Assembly: GCA_027019685.1 (NCBI GenBank) | Contig: JALUWH010000302.1 | Coordinates: 1-5,975 of the forward strand | Direction: 5' to 3' | Length of the DNA: 5,975 bases | Source: Ghiorsea sp. | Lineage (GTDB): Bacteria > Pseudomonadota > Zetaproteobacteria > Mariprofundales > Mariprofundaceae | In this document: positions 1 through 5,896 of the stretch, one piece after another | Numbering within the stretch: position 1 is the stretch's first letter | How the letters are laid out: every line of letters begins with the position of its first letter | Notes under the pieces: generated by a model | The model's database searches: none | Told to the model about the DNA's origin: nothing | What the model saw: only the letters and a program-made list of their open reading frames with translations | Translations under genes and position numbers: made by a program

Positions 1-1
1 T

Positions 2-835
2 GAAGCTAATATCAACCTTCTCATCCAATTGATGGAAATATCAGGCATTAAAACCTTGGATTTAACAGGTGGTGCGCCTGAAATGAACCCGCACTTCCGC
101 AAATTGGTGTTGGCTGCACGCAAGCTAAACATCAACGTGATTGACCGTTGCAATTTAACTATTCTTAGTGAGGAAGGTTATGAGTGGTTGGCTGGTTTCT
201 TGGCTGATAACCAAGTAGAAATTGCGGCATCTCTACCCTGTTATTTAGAAGACAATGTTGATGCGCAACGCGGCAATGGTGTATTCCAATCCAGTATTGA
301 AGGTATTAAAAAGTTAAATGTTTTAGACTACGGCATGGAAGGCAGCAAGCTAACCTTGAATCTAGTGTATAACCCTCAAGGCATCAGCCTGCCTCCCTCA
401 CAACAAGAGCTTGAAGCCGCTTACAAAAAAGAGTTACTGGCTCGCTACGACATTCATTTCAATGAGCTTTTCACCATCACCAACCAGCCCATAGCAAGAT
501 TTGGAAGCACGCTTGTCACTAAAGGTTTATTTGATGAATATATGGCACTACTCAAAGACAACTTCCAACAAGCCAATGTGAAAGGTGTGATGTGTCGAAC
601 ACTCATTAGCATTGATTGGCAAGGTTATGTTTATGATTGTGATTTCAATCAAATGTTAGGGCTTCACGCGCCCATTGAAGGCGAAGAAAAGTTACATATC
701 GCCCAACTCATCGCCCAAGAAGAATTACAACAAACACTAGGTTATGGTCTAGCAGGGCAAGCGATTACTGTGATGGACCATTGCTATGCTTGTACGGCTG
801 GGCAAGGCTCAAGCTGTGGTGGTGCACTAGACTAG
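2..835 (+). CDS. arsS: ArsS, arsenosugar biosynthesis radical SAM protein (5' truncated by window edge)
   Basis: The reading frame is open from base 2 to a TAG at 833-835, giving 277 residues, so the gene starts left of the window; the TTG at 29 is internal and not a real start. ArsS-family conserved blocks appear in order: TLDLTGGAPEMNPHF, DRCNLTIL, ASLPCYLEDNVDAQRG, NLVYNPQG, FGSTLV, MCRTLISIDWQGYVYDCDF, and a C-terminal Cys-rich HCYACTAGQGSSCGG. The missing N-terminus should carry the radical SAM CxxxCxxC cluster motif. By family knowledge, ArsS attaches a 5'-deoxyadenosyl group to dimethylated arsenic after ArsM methylation, an early arsenosugar step in the cytoplasm. Some family members are annotated as selenoproteins; here all seven visible Cys codons are TGT or TGC and no in-frame TGA occurs. 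The gene ends 72 bases before trpS in the same direction. Family assignment is confident; substrate specificity is inferred. Confidence 0.9.
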   Translation, partial: EANINLLIQLMEISGIKTLDLTGGAPEMNPHFRKLVLAARKLNINVIDRCNLTILSEEGYEWLAGFLADNQVEIAASLPCYLEDNVDAQRGNGVFQSSIEGIKKLNVLDYGMEGSKLTLNLVYNPQGISLPPSQQELEAAYKKELLARYDIHFNELFTITNQPIARFGSTLVTKGLFDEYMALLKDNFQQANVKGVMCRTLISIDWQGYVYDCDFNQMLGLHAPIEGEEKLHIAQLIAQEELQQTLGYGLAGQAITVMDHCYACTAGQGSSCGGALD

Positions 836-896
836 AAGATAATAAAACATTGCTTTAATGAACCATCAACTTCAATCTTTCGCCATTGATTTTGTT

Positions 897-900
897 GGAG
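897..900 (+). promoter_or_regulatory. Ribosome-binding site deciding the GTG start of trpS
   Basis: GGAG lies seven bases upstream of the GTG at 908, which is good Shine-Dalgarno spacing. It supports GTG rather than a later ATG as the trpS start; the first internal ATG is at codon 18, inside the conserved GMRSSGKLHLGH block, so it cannot be the start. Confidence 0.7.
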
Positions 901-907
901 ATAAACC

Positions 908-1939
908 GTGACCGAGCAAACAGGCAAAGAACAAGACATCAAACGCATCGTTTCAGGTATGCGCTCATCGGGCAAGCTACACCTTGGGCATTATAAAGGT
1001 GTGCTGCAAAACTGGCTGACTTTGCAAGAAGATAAAGAATGTTTTTTCTTTGCTGCGGACTGGCATGGTTTAACCACGGAATATGCTAATCCTTCTGTGG
1101 TTAAAGAAGGGATTTGGGATATGCTGATGGATTGGTTGGCAGTGGGCATAAACCCAGAAAAATCCACCATTTTTATTCAATCCCAAGTGCCTGAACATGC
1201 AGAGCTGCATTTATTGCTTTCGTTTATGACCCCGCTTTCATGGCTTGAACGCGTGCCCACCTATAAAGACCAAATCTCACAATTGCGTGAAAAAGATTTG
1301 GGCACTTATGGTTTCTTGGGTTACCCACTGCTTCAATCGGCAGATATTATGATGTACCGCGCAGACGCTGTACCCGTGGGCGAAGACCAAGTGCCACATA
1401 TTGAACTCACCCGTGAAATTGGGCGTAGATTTAATCATTTGTATCGACAAGGCATCCCGCCATTGTTTCCTGATTGCCAAGCTTTATTGATGCCAACATC
1501 CAAGTTACCAGGGCTTGATGGGCGCAAAATGAGCAAATCGTATGGTAATGCGATTACCCTATGCGAACCATGGAAAGACACGGAAAAGAAAATTAAAACC
1601 ATGCCTACAGACCCTGCTCGTGTGCGCCGTGAAGATGCTGGCACACCAGAAAAATGCCCTGTTTGGGATTTTCATAAAGTGTATTCCACTGAAGATGAGC
1701 GCAGTGAGATTCAAGAAGGTTGCACCACCGCTGGCATAGGTTGCTTGGATTGCAAGAAAGTATTACTCAAACATTTGCAAGATGAGTTAGAACCTATTCG
1801 TGAACGCCGTGCAGATTTGGCTAAACGCCCTGATGATGTGAAAGACATTGTGCGTGAAGGTAATGAAAAAGCACGCCGAGAAGCTCGCAAAACCATGGAT
1901 AAAGTACGCAAGTCTGTGAAGTTAGACTATAAACTTTGA
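908..1939 (+). CDS. trpS: Tryptophanyl-tRNA synthetase, [4Fe-4S]-motif type
   Basis: This cytoplasmic class Ic aminoacyl-tRNA synthetase charges tRNA-Trp with tryptophan using ATP. The protein has 343 residues, normal for bacterial TrpRS. The Rossmann-fold signature HLGH is at residues 25-28 (in GKLHLGHYKG) and KMSKS at 207-211 (in GRKMSKSYGN). Other conserved TrpRS blocks are ADWHGLTT, QSQVPEHAEL, LERVPTYKDQ, SADIMMYRADAVPVGEDQ and HIELTREIGRRFN. Cysteines 250, 272, 279 and 282 form C-x21-C-x6-C-x2-C, one residue shorter in the first gap than the C-x22-C-x6-C-x2-C [4Fe-4S] site I recall from Thermotoga maritima TrpRS; the flanking GCTTAGIGCLDCKK and the C-terminal region also match that subgroup. 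Translation starts at GTG 908 with GGAG at 897-900 and ends with TGA. It lies 72 bases after arsS with no clear terminator between, so read-through is possible. Cluster binding is inferred from the motif only. Confidence 0.97.
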   Translation: MTEQTGKEQDIKRIVSGMRSSGKLHLGHYKGVLQNWLTLQEDKECFFFAADWHGLTTEYANPSVVKEGIWDMLMDWLAVGINPEKSTIFIQSQVPEHAELHLLLSFMTPLSWLERVPTYKDQISQLREKDLGTYGFLGYPLLQSADIMMYRADAVPVGEDQVPHIELTREIGRRFNHLYRQGIPPLFPDCQALLMPTSKLPGLDGRKMSKSYGNAITLCEPWKDTEKKIKTMPTDPARVRREDAGTPEKCPVWDFHKVYSTEDERSEIQEGCTTAGIGCLDCKKVLLKHLQDELEPIRERRADLAKRPDDVKDIVREGNEKARREARKTMDKVRKSVKLDYKL

Positions 1940-1954
1940 TAGTTTAAACCACAG

Positions 1955-1983
1955 TACCCGCAAGGGGTAGGCTTCTTGCCTAC
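1955..1983 (+). other. Two overlapping, mutually exclusive short hairpins after trpS
   Basis: TACCC (1955-1959) can pair with GGGTA (1965-1969). GTAGGC (1967-1972) can pair perfectly with GCCTAC (1978-1983) around a five-base TTCTT loop. The bases GTA at 1967-1969 are shared, so only one hairpin can form at a time. The site is 16 bases after the trpS stop, where a terminator would be expected, but no T-run follows. It could be a weak or factor-assisted terminator, an mRNA 3'-end stabiliser, or the edge of the repeat-rich block that follows. Confidence 0.4.
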
Positions 1984-2030
1984 GGCAATTCATCACAGTT
2001 CGCAGAGAGCCCAGAGGCACGAAGAAAAAA

Positions 2031-2118
2031 TGTCATGCTGAGCGTAGTCGAAGTATCTTTCTGTTATACAGACCAACGTGGCATCTCACAAGATTTCTCC
2101 ACTACGGTCGAAATGACA
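2031..2118. repeat. 88-bp imperfect palindromic intergenic repeat
   Basis: Two 29-base arms (2031-2059 and 2090-2118) are inverted copies that match at 21 of 29 positions, separated by 30 bases. The ends are TGTCAT and ATGACA, and the left arm contains TGCTGAGCGTAGTCGAAG. Short GTCATGCTGAGCG...GTCGAAG palindromes of this kind recur between genes in many bacterial genomes, behaving like non-coding miniature mobile elements or REP-like sequences. No open reading frame is in it. As RNA it would fold into a long bulged hairpin. It fills part of the 381-base gap between trpS and rluB. The inverted repeat is seen directly; multicopy status is expected but cannot be tested from one window. Confidence 0.75.
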
Positions 2119-2124
2119 ATATAA

Positions 2125-2219
2125 ACCGCAGCGTACACAGAGATTCTTAGATAGATGATGAATGACAGGAAATTTATCTACCACTTGTTTGTCTTCGTGT
2201 TCTTTGTGTGCTTCGTGGT
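2125..2219. repeat. Second, degenerate inverted repeat (CACAGAG / CTTTGTG type)
   Basis: The arm 2125-2143 (beginning ACCGCAGCG, ending ACACAGAGA) is an imperfect inverted copy of 2201-2219 (TCTTTGTGTGCTTCGTGGT), matching at 13 of 19 positions. It begins seven bases after the 88-bp palindrome. Sequences of the form ACCACGAAG...CACAAAGA with their reverse complement are a recognisable class of bacterial intergenic repeat. The stretch 1994-2030 left of the 88-bp palindrome has the same flavour, sharing CACGAAGA (2018-2025) with TCTTCGTG (2192-2199) in inverted orientation. The region therefore looks like several repeat fragments, possibly one nested in another. No coding sequence is evident. 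Confidence 0.5.
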
Positions 2220-2238
2220 GAAAATAAATTTCTACCAC
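2170..2238. repeat. Short near-identical direct repeats flanking a repeat arm
   Basis: AAATTTATCTACCAC at 2170-2184 and AAATTTCTACCAC at 2226-2238 differ by a two-base gap. They bracket the segment carrying the right arm of the second inverted repeat. They could be a duplication left by insertion or slippage, or chance in AT-rich sequence. Confidence 0.3.
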
Positions 2239-2320
2239 ATCATCTTTTTACCAGATAAGCTGACAACACACACTAAATCATAGAGAGTAGCGCAAGAAAT
2301 ACATACAGTGGGGACATTGC

Positions 2321-3097
2321 ATGAACGATAAAAGAAAACAACCAGAAAAGTCTGAAAATACGGGCATACGCATCAATAAATACCTCGCTAGTTGTGGGCT
2401 TTGCTCTAGGCGCGAAGCGGATAAAATGATTGAAGCAGGTCGCGTGCAAGTCAATGGTGAGACCATTGACCAAATGGGCATCAAAATTCAACCCAATGAT
2501 TTGGTGTTGGTGGACGACAAACCTGTAGATAACAACCAAGAACAAATCTACCTTCTCTACAATAAACCTCGTGGTTTATTATGCTCGCGCAAAGATGATA
2601 AAGGTCGCCCTTTGATTTATGACCACTTGGATATTCCCGCCCATGTGCAGTCGGTGGGTCGTTTGGATATGGACAGTGAAGGTTTATTGCTACTCACCAG
2701 CAATGGTGAAATCTTACAAACATTGATTGCCCCAAAAAATAAAATCCCTCGTAAATACAAAGTGAAATTCACAGGTTCTTTAAGCCTAGAAAGCATCGAA
2801 AAGCTGCGCAACGGTGGTATTGATTTGGGCAAAGGTGAATTGAGCGACCCTTGGGATATGAGCATTGATTCGGATAATGGTGGGCATAGCTGGATAACTG
2901 TCACCATCAAACGTGGTCGTTGGCGCGAAATTCGCCGCACCTTAGATGCTGTGGGTCATATCGTTCGCCGACTTATTCGTGTTCGTTTTGGCCCTATCAA
3001 ACTTGAAGAAGGAATGCCTGTGGGTAGTTGGCGCAATTTAACCAGCAAAGAAGTTGCAGCACTTAAACGCTTGCATAAATCTGCTGCCGACTCATAA
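2321..3097 (+). CDS. rluB: S4-domain rRNA pseudouridine synthase, RsuA/RluB family (probable 23S rRNA pseudouridine synthase B)
   Basis: This family isomerises a specific uridine in rRNA to pseudouridine; RluB acts on 23S rRNA U2605 (E. coli numbering). The 258-residue protein has an N-terminal S4 RNA-binding domain at about residues 16-63 (RINKYLASCGLCSRREADK, VQVNG), then the catalytic domain with YNKPRG (80-85) and SVGRLDMDSEGLLLLT (111-126); Asp116 in GRLD is the expected catalytic aspartate. The C-terminal part has the family RRTLDAVGH...RLIRVRFGPI block. One departure is GRWREIRR near 199-206, where most members have Asn in the Trp position (GRNRQVRR type). The start is ATG 2321 with a weak GGGGA (2310-2314) six bases upstream. 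The protein lacks the long basic C-terminal tail of E. coli RluB. It converges with clpB, 50 bases away. RluB is the best fit, but RluE, RluF or RsuA specificity cannot be excluded. Confidence 0.9.
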   Translation: MNDKRKQPEKSENTGIRINKYLASCGLCSRREADKMIEAGRVQVNGETIDQMGIKIQPNDLVLVDDKPVDNNQEQIYLLYNKPRGLLCSRKDDKGRPLIYDHLDIPAHVQSVGRLDMDSEGLLLLTSNGEILQTLIAPKNKIPRKYKVKFTGSLSLESIEKLRNGGIDLGKGELSDPWDMSIDSDNGGHSWITVTIKRGRWREIRRTLDAVGHIVRRLIRVRFGPIKLEEGMPVGSWRNLTSKEVAALKRLHKSAADS

Positions 3098-3120
3098 AAA
3101 AAGGGCAGGCATTGCTGCCC
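3096..3120 (-). terminator. Rho-independent terminator of clpB (minus strand)
   Basis: On the minus strand a six-base GC-rich stem, GGGCAG/CTGCCC (3115-3120 with 3103-3108), closes a six-base loop and is followed by seven T residues (complement of 3096-3102). That is a textbook intrinsic terminator for leftward transcription, 28 bases after the clpB stop. On the plus strand the stem is followed only by ACCCTTTCG, so it should end rluB transcripts less well. The T-tract overlaps the last two bases of the rluB stop codon. Confidence 0.85.
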
Positions 3121-3140
3121 ACCCTTTCGTCATGTTTTAG

Positions 3141-3157
3141 CATCAAGTTACTTGATG
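3141..3157 (-). other. Perfect 7-bp inverted repeat with the clpB stop codon as its loop
   Basis: CATCAAG (3141-3147) and CTTGATG (3151-3157) are perfect inverted copies, and the three bases between them are the clpB stop codon (TAA on the minus strand). In mRNA this could form a small hairpin. Seven base pairs with a three-base loop may be chance, and no known element is recognised. Confidence 0.4.
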
Positions 3158-5712
3158 ATTAGCCCTTCTTTTTCATCATAATCCACAGTGATAGTATCAC
3201 CGTTGGCTTGTCCACCAATCAAGTACCTTGCCAATGGCGTTTCAACCGCTTGTTGGATAAAGCGTTTGAGTGGCCGCGCACCATACACAGGGTCATAACC
3301 TTCTTTGGCAAGCCATGCTTTAGCAGCATTGCTCACTTCCAAAATATAACCTTGTTCTTTCAAGCGTTTGGCAAGTGAAGCTACAAGTATATCCACAATA
3401 TGAACCAAGTCATCTTGTGTAAGTGCTGCAAACAAGACCACATCATCTACCCTATTTAAGAATTCAGGGCGGAAATGCGCTTGCAACCTCGTCATCACTT
3501 GTTTTTCCACTTCTTCATCAATGCCTTCCAGCATCAAATCACTGCCGATATTACTTGTCATCAACACAATGGTATTGCGGAAATCTACCGTTCTACCTTG
3601 CGAATCCGTCAAGCGACCATCATCGAGCAACTGCAAGAGAAGATTGAACACATCAGGATGTGCTTTTTCAATCTCATCAAACAAGAGCACCGAATAAGGG
3701 TTACGGCGCACTGCTTCAGTGAGCTGACCACCTTCTTCAAAGCCAACATAACCTGGAGGAGCGCCCACCAAGCGAGACACACTGTGTTTCTCCATATATT
3801 CCGACATATCCAAGCGAATCATATGCTCTTCACTGTCAAACAAGGCATTCGCCAATGTTCGCGCAAGCTCAGTTTTACCCACACCCGTAGGCCCCAAGAA
3901 GATAAATGAACCCATAGGTTGATTGGGGTCTTGAATGCCTGCTTTAGCCCGCAAAATCGCATCAGACACAGCTTTCACCGCCTTGTCTTGACCAATTACA
4001 CGCTCATGCAACACCGATTCCAAACGCAAAATTTTCTCACGCTCACCTTCCATCAAGCGAGTCACTGGAATATTCGTCCAACGCGCCACTACTTCTGCGA
4101 TTTCATCGTCGGTCACTTCTTCCTGCAACAAGTCGCTTGAAGATTCTTGCTCTTCAAGATTTTTCAGCTTCAACTCAAGCTCTGGCAATTTGCCATAGCG
4201 AAGTTCAGCCACTTTCTCTAGCTGATAATTACGCTCTGCTTCCTCAATTTCCAAACGTGTTTTATCAAGCTCTTCACGCACAGTTTGCAATGCATCATGG
4301 GCAGTTTTCTCACTTTCCCATTGTGAATACATCACATCCCGTTTTTCTTTCAAATCGGCAAGCTCTTTGCGCAAGGCTTCCAGGCGCTCTTTACTCGCAT
4401 CGTCCGTTTCTTTTTTCAAAGCCGTTTCTTCGATTTCAAGGCGCATCACTTTACGAGTAATCTCGTCCAACTCTGCTGGCATAGAATCAATTTCTGTACG
4501 AATCGACGCACATGCCTCATCAATCAAATCAATGGCTTTATCAGGCAAGAAGCGGTCATTGATGTAACGGTCTGACATGGTTGCCGCCGCCACAATTGCC
4601 GCATCTTGGATGCGTACACCATGATGCAATTCAAAACGCTCACGCAAACCACGCAAAATGGAAATGGTATCTTCCACATTCGGCGCTTCTACAAGCACAG
4701 GTTGGAACCTACGCTCTAGTGCCGCATCTTTTTCAATGTACTGCCTATGTTCATTCAGCGTAGTCGCACCAATACAATGCAACTCACCGCGCGCCAGCAT
4801 AGGTTTGAGCATATTGCCTGCATCTGCTGAACCTTCGGTTTTACCCGCACCTACAATGGTGTGCAATTCATCGATGAATAGAATCACACGACCTTCTGAT
4901 ACTTTGATTTCATTGAGCACAGCTTTAAGCCGCTCTTCAAATTCACCACGGTATTTCGCGCCTGCCATCAAGGCAGTCATATCTAGCGCAAAAATAGTGC
5001 GATGTTTCAAACCTTCAGGCACATCACCCGATACAATACGTTGCGCCAAACCTTCGGCAATCGCAGTTTTACCCACACCAGGCTCACCAATCAACACAGG
5101 GTTATTTTTGGTTTTGCGTGACAAAATCCGAATCACTGCCCGAATTTCGCTATCGCGCCCAATCACAGGGTCAAGCTTGCCCTGCCTTGCCATTTCAACA
5201 AGGTCAGTACCATATTTTTCTAAAGCTTCATATTGTGCTTCTGGTGTATCGCTGGTCACCCGCTGATTACCGCGCACAGCTTGCAAAGCCTCTTCAAATT
5301 TTTCCATGCTCAAGCCTGATTCAATCAGGATTTTTGCTGATTCCGTAGTTTTATCATCAATGATTGCCCATAAGATATGTTCCACAGACATATAGGCATC
5401 GCCCATTTTCTGCATTTTATCCATGGCTTTCACAACCACTTGGTTCAACTCTTGGGTAACGAAAATTTTTCCTGCTTCGCTACTACCTGTCACTTTAGGG
5501 CGTTTACCCAGAGCAACCGACACTTTATTTTTCACCGCTTCAACATCAACATCAGCCTTATGCAAAAGCTGAGTTGCTAAACCACGATCTTGTTCCAATA
5601 ACTCATACAACACATGTGGTGTATCCACCTCTTGGTGTGACAACCGTACTGCAGTGGCCTGCGCTGCTTGTATTGCTTCAGCGACTTTTTGTGTAAATCT
5701 ACTTGTATCCAT
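3148..5712 (-). CDS. clpB: ClpB, ATP-dependent protein disaggregase (Hsp100)
   Basis: ClpB is a hexameric cytoplasmic AAA+ chaperone that works with DnaK/DnaJ/GrpE to pull polypeptides out of aggregates after heat or other stress. From ATG 5712 it has 854 residues, the usual length. The domains are a Clp N-domain repeat region (about 1-145), NBD1 with Walker A GEPGVGKT (209-216), pore loop KYRG (253-256), Walker B ILFIDE (277-282) and arginine fingers ERR (333-335), a charged coiled-coil middle domain (about 408-525), and NBD2 with Walker A GPTGVGKT (607-614), pore loop GYVG (654-657), Walker B VLLFDE (675-680), FLNRVDD and sensor-2 GARPLKR (811-817). The long middle domain and the absence of a ClpP-binding IGF-type loop identify ClpB rather than ClpA or ClpC. 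A GTG at 5715 could add one Met, but AGAGG at 5721-5725 is eight bases from the ATG, favouring ATG. All catalytic motifs are intact. A probable promoter and a terminator flank it, so it is likely monocistronic. Confidence 0.98.
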   Translation of the reverse strand: MDTSRFTQKVAEAIQAAQATAVRLSHQEVDTPHVLYELLEQDRGLATQLLHKADVDVEAVKNKVSVALGKRPKVTGSSEAGKIFVTQELNQVVVKAMDKMQKMGDAYMSVEHILWAIIDDKTTESAKILIESGLSMEKFEEALQAVRGNQRVTSDTPEAQYEALEKYGTDLVEMARQGKLDPVIGRDSEIRAVIRILSRKTKNNPVLIGEPGVGKTAIAEGLAQRIVSGDVPEGLKHRTIFALDMTALMAGAKYRGEFEERLKAVLNEIKVSEGRVILFIDELHTIVGAGKTEGSADAGNMLKPMLARGELHCIGATTLNEHRQYIEKDAALERRFQPVLVEAPNVEDTISILRGLRERFELHHGVRIQDAAIVAAATMSDRYINDRFLPDKAIDLIDEACASIRTEIDSMPAELDEITRKVMRLEIEETALKKETDDASKERLEALRKELADLKEKRDVMYSQWESEKTAHDALQTVREELDKTRLEIEEAERNYQLEKVAELRYGKLPELELKLKNLEEQESSSDLLQEEVTDDEIAEVVARWTNIPVTRLMEGEREKILRLESVLHERVIGQDKAVKAVSDAILRAKAGIQDPNQPMGSFIFLGPTGVGKTELARTLANALFDSEEHMIRLDMSEYMEKHSVSRLVGAPPGYVGFEEGGQLTEAVRRNPYSVLLFDEIEKAHPDVFNLLLQLLDDGRLTDSQGRTVDFRNTIVLMTSNIGSDLMLEGIDEEVEKQVMTRLQAHFRPEFLNRVDDVVLFAALTQDDLVHIVDILVASLAKRLKEQGYILEVSNAAKAWLAKEGYDPVYGARPLKRFIQQAVETPLARYLIGGQANGDTITVDYDEKEGLIIK

Positions 5713-5720
5713 CACTGCTA

Positions 5721-5725
5721 CCTCT
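5721..5725 (-). promoter_or_regulatory. Ribosome-binding site of clpB
   Basis: AGAGG on the minus strand (complement of CCTCT) sits eight bases before ATG 5712 and five before the alternative GTG 5715. The spacing favours the ATG, although adjacent starts cannot be fully separated. Confidence 0.7.
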
Positions 5726-5762
5726 CATCTATTTTTAACCTTACTTTTCTTGCGTCCTTTAA

Positions 5763-5792
5763 GCTATAAGGTCGCATAATAATAAATTCAAG
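5763..5792 (-). promoter_or_regulatory. Candidate clpB promoter, sigma-32-like or sigma-70-like
   Basis: On the minus strand, CTTGAAT (5786-5792) resembles the heat-shock sigma-32 -35 element CTTGAAA. Twelve bases later GACCTTAT (5766-5773) is a weak match to its -10 element CCCCATNT. The same region can be read as sigma-70: TTGAAT (5786-5791), 17 bases, TATAGC (5763-5768). Either reading puts the transcript start about 45 bases before the clpB start codon. clpB is sigma-32 controlled in many proteobacteria, so a heat-shock promoter is plausible. No CIRCE (HrcA) inverted repeat was seen. Confidence 0.5.
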
Positions 5793-5842
5793 GGTTGAGA
5801 TACGCTTACTTATGATACATATTGTTCATTCATCGGATACAA

Positions 5843-5875
5843 GAAAAAGGCTCCAAGTATTTCTACCCAGAGCCT
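5843..5875 (-). terminator. Intrinsic terminator with GAAA tetraloop for the gene at the right edge
   Basis: Read on the minus strand, 5848-5875 folds into an unbroken 12-base-pair stem, AGGCTC...GAGCCT at the base and GTA-GAAA-TAC at the top, capped by a GNRA (GAAA) tetraloop. Three of the pairs are G-U wobbles, possible only in the minus-strand RNA; the plus-strand transcript would have A-C mismatches there. The stem is followed by TTTTC. It lies 21 bases after the stop codon of the partial gene at 5897 and keeps that transcription out of the clpB promoter. Confidence 0.85.
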
Positions 5876-5896
5876 CTTTATCATTAAATTACACCA

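Noticed and set aside
29..31. TTG as the start codon of the first gene
   Set aside because: The frame is open upstream to the window edge and the ArsS family needs an N-terminal radical SAM motif before this point, so this is an internal codon.
836..907. Possible trpS promoter or tryptophan leader in the arsS-trpS gap
   Set aside because: A TTGCTT-17-CAATCT arrangement can be found but the -10 match is poor, there is no leader peptide with tandem Trp codons, and no hairpin terminator is visible.
1942..1949. GTTTAAAC palindrome after trpS
   Set aside because: An 8-base palindrome is expected by chance and has no matching half-sites or spacing that suggest an operator.
2240..2320. Promoter for rluB
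   Set aside because: CTGACA near 2260 resembles a -35 element but no reasonable -10 follows at 16-18 bases. rluB must have a promoter or be read through from trpS, but I cannot place it.
2273..2545. 90-codon minus-strand open frame overlapping the rluB start, hydrophobic at its C-terminal end
   Set aside because: It overlaps the S4 domain coding region of rluB and its hydrophobic end is translated from the AT-rich intergenic sequence; no initiation signals support it.
3475..3909. 144-codon plus-strand open frame opposite the clpB NBD2 region
   Set aside because: It is a shadow of the conserved clpB codons; its His/Gln/Thr-rich translation resembles no known family.
4658..5266. 202-codon plus-strand open frame opposite clpB
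   Set aside because: It lies wholly inside the unmistakable clpB coding sequence on the other strand, has a low-complexity Ser/Ala/Ile-rich product without recognisable domains, and no convincing ribosome-binding site was seen.
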